Positions 7,734 to 9,210 of a DNA stretch of 9,210 nt are shown here, piece after piece. The stretch is from JAWLFY01 sp964462125. Its GTDB lineage: Bacteria; Planctomycetota; Planctomycetia; Pirellulales; Pirellulaceae. The stretch's first letter is position 1. The number at the start of each line of letters is the position of its first letter. Position numbers and translations under genes: made by a program. Where the stretch lies: contig CAYWXT010000227.1 in the NCBI GenBank assembly GCA_964462125.1, forward strand, positions 1 to 9,210, written 5' to 3'. The notes beneath the pieces are model-generated. The model saw only the letters and a list, made by a program, of their open reading frames with translations, did not search any database and was not told the origin of the DNA.

Positions 7734-8145
7734 GATGGTTCTCGTAAGCCAGGTCAGGTCGGTCGGGCACGGATGTGCCGTATTGTCTCAAGCACAAGCG
7801 CGCCGGGCTGGCGGCGTCGTGCTCCGTTGGCGGTATCTGGGTGGCCTCGAGCCTCCCCACGGAGCCTTCTCCGGACCGCATCGCCTCGATTGATCGGGTG
7901 CTGCCACTCTGGCGACTGTCGCCTCCACTGCAACTTTAAAGCAAACCGTACGCCATTTCGGTGCGGAAGTGACTCGGCATCATGACCCACGGTCCCGACA
8001 CGCGAAGCAAACAGGCCCGCCATGCCGCTTCCTTTAGATTCTACCGGTTAAGCCAAAATGCGGGGATGGGAGCTTGGCGTCCTCCCGCCGGAAATCGAAA
8101 AAGTGAATGCCACACCAGAAGGGCCACGGTTTGTCGCGACGCGCT
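7734..8145. other. 412-bp intergenic region upstream of clpC
   Basis: The gap must hold the clpC leader unless transcription reads through from the right. On the minus strand TAGAAT (8043-8038) matches five of six -10 bases, but no -35 box sits at the right distance. An 89-codon frame (8023-7754) begins 7 nt after the purine-rich AAAGGAAG and ends 20 nt before clpC. Its translation is about 19 percent arginine with one lysine, as expected for chance frames in GC-rich DNA. Small dyads occur at 7766-7779 (GGCAC-N4-GTGCC), 7860-7873 (CGGAG-N4-CTCCG) and 7911-7923 (GGCGAC-T-GTCGCC). I see no CIRCE element, no CtsR-type direct repeat and no clear terminator for the gene on the right. Confidence 0.5.
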
Positions 8146-8811
8146 TCATGGCGAACCTGCGGTTGCTTCTGTCAGATCGGCAGCTGACGAACGATCCGCC
8201 GACGCTCCGGCCGGCTCGGCTGACCGCTCCCGGCTCTCCTCCTCGTCGCCTCGCCCCTCAACATCCCCCGCCGTCACCCCCTTAGAGTCACCGCGGTCAC
8301 GCTCGAGCCGTCGACACTCCGCTTCCCGCTCCAACCACCAAGGGTCGGCCGCTTCGAGCCTCGAAATCTGCTCCAGTAACTCCTCCGCAGCGTTCAAGCG
8401 TGCGGTGTGCCGGTAGACCCCGGCCAACAGCAACAACGCCGGCGGATCACGCGGTTCGACCGCAAGGACATCGCTCAGCAACCCCTCCGCTTCGCTCCAG
8501 CTTCCTGCCAGGTACGCCGAGCGCGCCTCCGGCCACCGGTCAGGCTGGTCGCTTACCAACCGGGGGGCAATCAGCTCGGGCAACTCCCGAATGCTGCGGA
8601 TGACCCACACCAGCCACGCCACCACACCAACCCAAAACGCCAATCGGACCAACAGCCCCGACAACCACTCGGGATAAAGAAACCGGGTGATCAGCACCAG
8701 GTTGACAGCAACGGCAAACGTAATCGCAGTCGGCAGAGCCGCCAGCCGACCCCGCCACCAAAGCTCCGCCATCCCTGGCCACAGGCAGGTGAGGTAATGC
8801 CGCGCGTCCAT
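8146..8811 (-). CDS. Two-helix membrane protein with TPR-like domain, planctomycete-type
   Basis: A 221-residue protein of unknown function. It starts with MDARHYLTCLWPGMAELWWRG, then has two probable transmembrane helices (about 24-43 and 51-72). A soluble part follows with a helical TPR-like pair at about 95-153: the AYLAGSWSEAEGLLSDVLAVEPRDPPALLLLAGVYRHTARLNAAEELLEQI region has the usual TPR spacing of small and aromatic residues. The C-terminal 60 residues are highly charged and probably disordered. TPR units mediate protein contacts, so a membrane-anchored scaffold is a reasonable guess. I recall this WPG...LWWRG-helix-helix-TPR layout from planctomycete genomes, without a known role. 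The start is supported by GAGGGG (8821-8816), 4 nt before the ATG. The gene begins 33 bp after the stop of the mechanosensitive channel gene, which suggests one transcript. Confidence 0.85.
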   Translation of the reverse strand: MDARHYLTCLWPGMAELWWRGRLAALPTAITFAVAVNLVLITRFLYPEWLSGLLVRLAFWVGVVAWLVWVIRSIRELPELIAPRLVSDQPDRWPEARSAYLAGSWSEAEGLLSDVLAVEPRDPPALLLLAGVYRHTARLNAAEELLEQISRLEAADPWWLEREAECRRLERDRGDSKGVTAGDVEGRGDEEESRERSAEPAGASADRSSAADLTEATAGSP

Positions 8812-8815
8812 GAAT

Positions 8816-8821
8816 CCCCTC
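8816..8821 (-). promoter_or_regulatory. Ribosome-binding site of the TPR membrane gene
   Basis: GAGGGG on the minus strand, 4 nt before ATG 8811 (6 nt if the core is GAGG). It supports this start over the internal ATG at residue 14, which would remove the WPG motif. Confidence 0.65.
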
Positions 8822-8844
8822 TTATGCTCCCAACCGCGTTGAGA

Positions 8845-9210
8845 TCAAGACCGCTGCCCGTTGGCCGGCTCTGCTTGCGCCACCGGCAATAAATCCGTCG
8901 GGACCGATCGCACATGCAAATCCCGCTGCGGGAACGCGATCTCGATCCCCGCCTCACGAAACCGATCGTTGACCATCATGTGGAGCTCATGGATCGTGTT
9001 CAAGCGATCATCCAGCGACGGTAGGTAACACCGCAGTACAAAATTCAGCGTTGAATCACCGAAGCCCTCGAACGTCACGATCGGGGCCGGGTCCTTGGAA
9101 ACATTGTTGTGGTCTGCCCCCACCTCCGACAGCAACCGGCTGGCCAGCCGCGTGTCGCTGCCGTAGGCGACCCCGACCGCGACCGCCACCCGGTTCAAGC
9201 TGTCCGAAAG
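8845..9210 (-). CDS. MscS/MscK-family mechanosensitive ion channel, C-terminal part (5' partial)
   Basis: The last 121 residues of a channel whose start and membrane helices lie beyond the right edge. The visible part is the cytoplasmic cage domain of the MscS superfamily. It shows VAVGVAYGSDT, then TFEGFGDSTLNFVLRCYL, then the helix TIHELHMMVNDRFREAGI and the closing strand EIAFPQRDLHVRS, followed by a short tail. The FPQRD(L/V)H ending and the FGDSSLNF-like segment are typical of the family, which opens under membrane tension to release solutes on osmotic downshock. The MscK-like wording of the end suggests a larger member, but the size cannot be seen here. The frame runs open to the edge (first full codons LSDSL), so the true start is outside the window. 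It probably leads a short operon with the next gene, 33 bp downstream. Confidence 0.94.
   Translation of the reverse strand, partial: LSDSLNRVAVAVGVAYGSDTRLASRLLSEVGADHNNVSKDPAPIVTFEGFGDSTLNFVLRCYLPSLDDRLNTIHELHMMVNDRFREAGIEIAFPQRDLHVRSVPTDLLPVAQAEPANGQRS

Noticed and set aside
7751..7766. AGGTCAGGTCGGTC direct repeats before clpC as a CtsR operator
   Set aside because: The CtsR heptamers need GGTCAAA-type units with a three-base spacer; these lack the A-rich part, and no ctsR gene is in the window.
5811..7985. A 724-codon plus-strand open frame antisense to clpC
   Set aside because: It is in exact codon register with clpC, so a stop would need a sense TTA, CTA or TCA codon, which a GC-rich gene rarely uses. 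The translation has no recognisable domain, while clpC on the other strand is unmistakable.

Overview
This is GC-rich bacterial DNA. Five protein genes all lie on the minus strand, and I found no convincing plus-strand gene. The content suggests a planctomycete, probably Pirellulales. Two genes point that way: a secreted von Willebrand A protein with a secretin-N-like domain and a (Gly-Gly-Gly-Met)n tract, and a small two-helix membrane protein with a WPG...LWWRG start followed by a TPR-like unit. This placement rests on family resemblance, not on any marker gene.

In transcription order (right to left) the layout is as follows. At the right edge is the C-terminal part of an MscS/MscK-type mechanosensitive channel (8845-9210, start outside the window). 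It is followed after 33 bp by the membrane TPR-like protein (8146-8811), and the two probably share a transcript. Next is a 412-bp gap with no convincing gene, which presumably holds the clpC promoter and leader. Then comes a complete clpC (5154-7733), and 63 bp further on an NhaC-family Na+/H+ antiporter (3363-5090). A 751-bp gap follows. It holds a good minus-strand terminator-like hairpin (2999-3040), an 18-bp tandem duplication, and close to the next gene four inverted repeats in a row. The last gene is the large VWA protein (1-2611). It runs off the left edge, so its C-terminus is missing; because no stop lies in the window, simple ORF listing misses it.

Functionally this is mostly a stress and envelope neighbourhood: osmotic release (MscS), proteolysis and unfolding (ClpC) and Na+/pH homeostasis (NhaC family). 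Shared transcription is plausible for mscS with the TPR gene and for clpC with the antiporter, but only from spacing. The VWA gene has its own ribosome-binding site and a long upstream region, so it is probably a separate unit. I found no tRNA, rRNA, CRISPR array, insertion sequence, phage gene or known defence system. The least ordinary item is the VWA/coiled-coil/secretin-N/Gly-Met protein with its symmetric upstream region.
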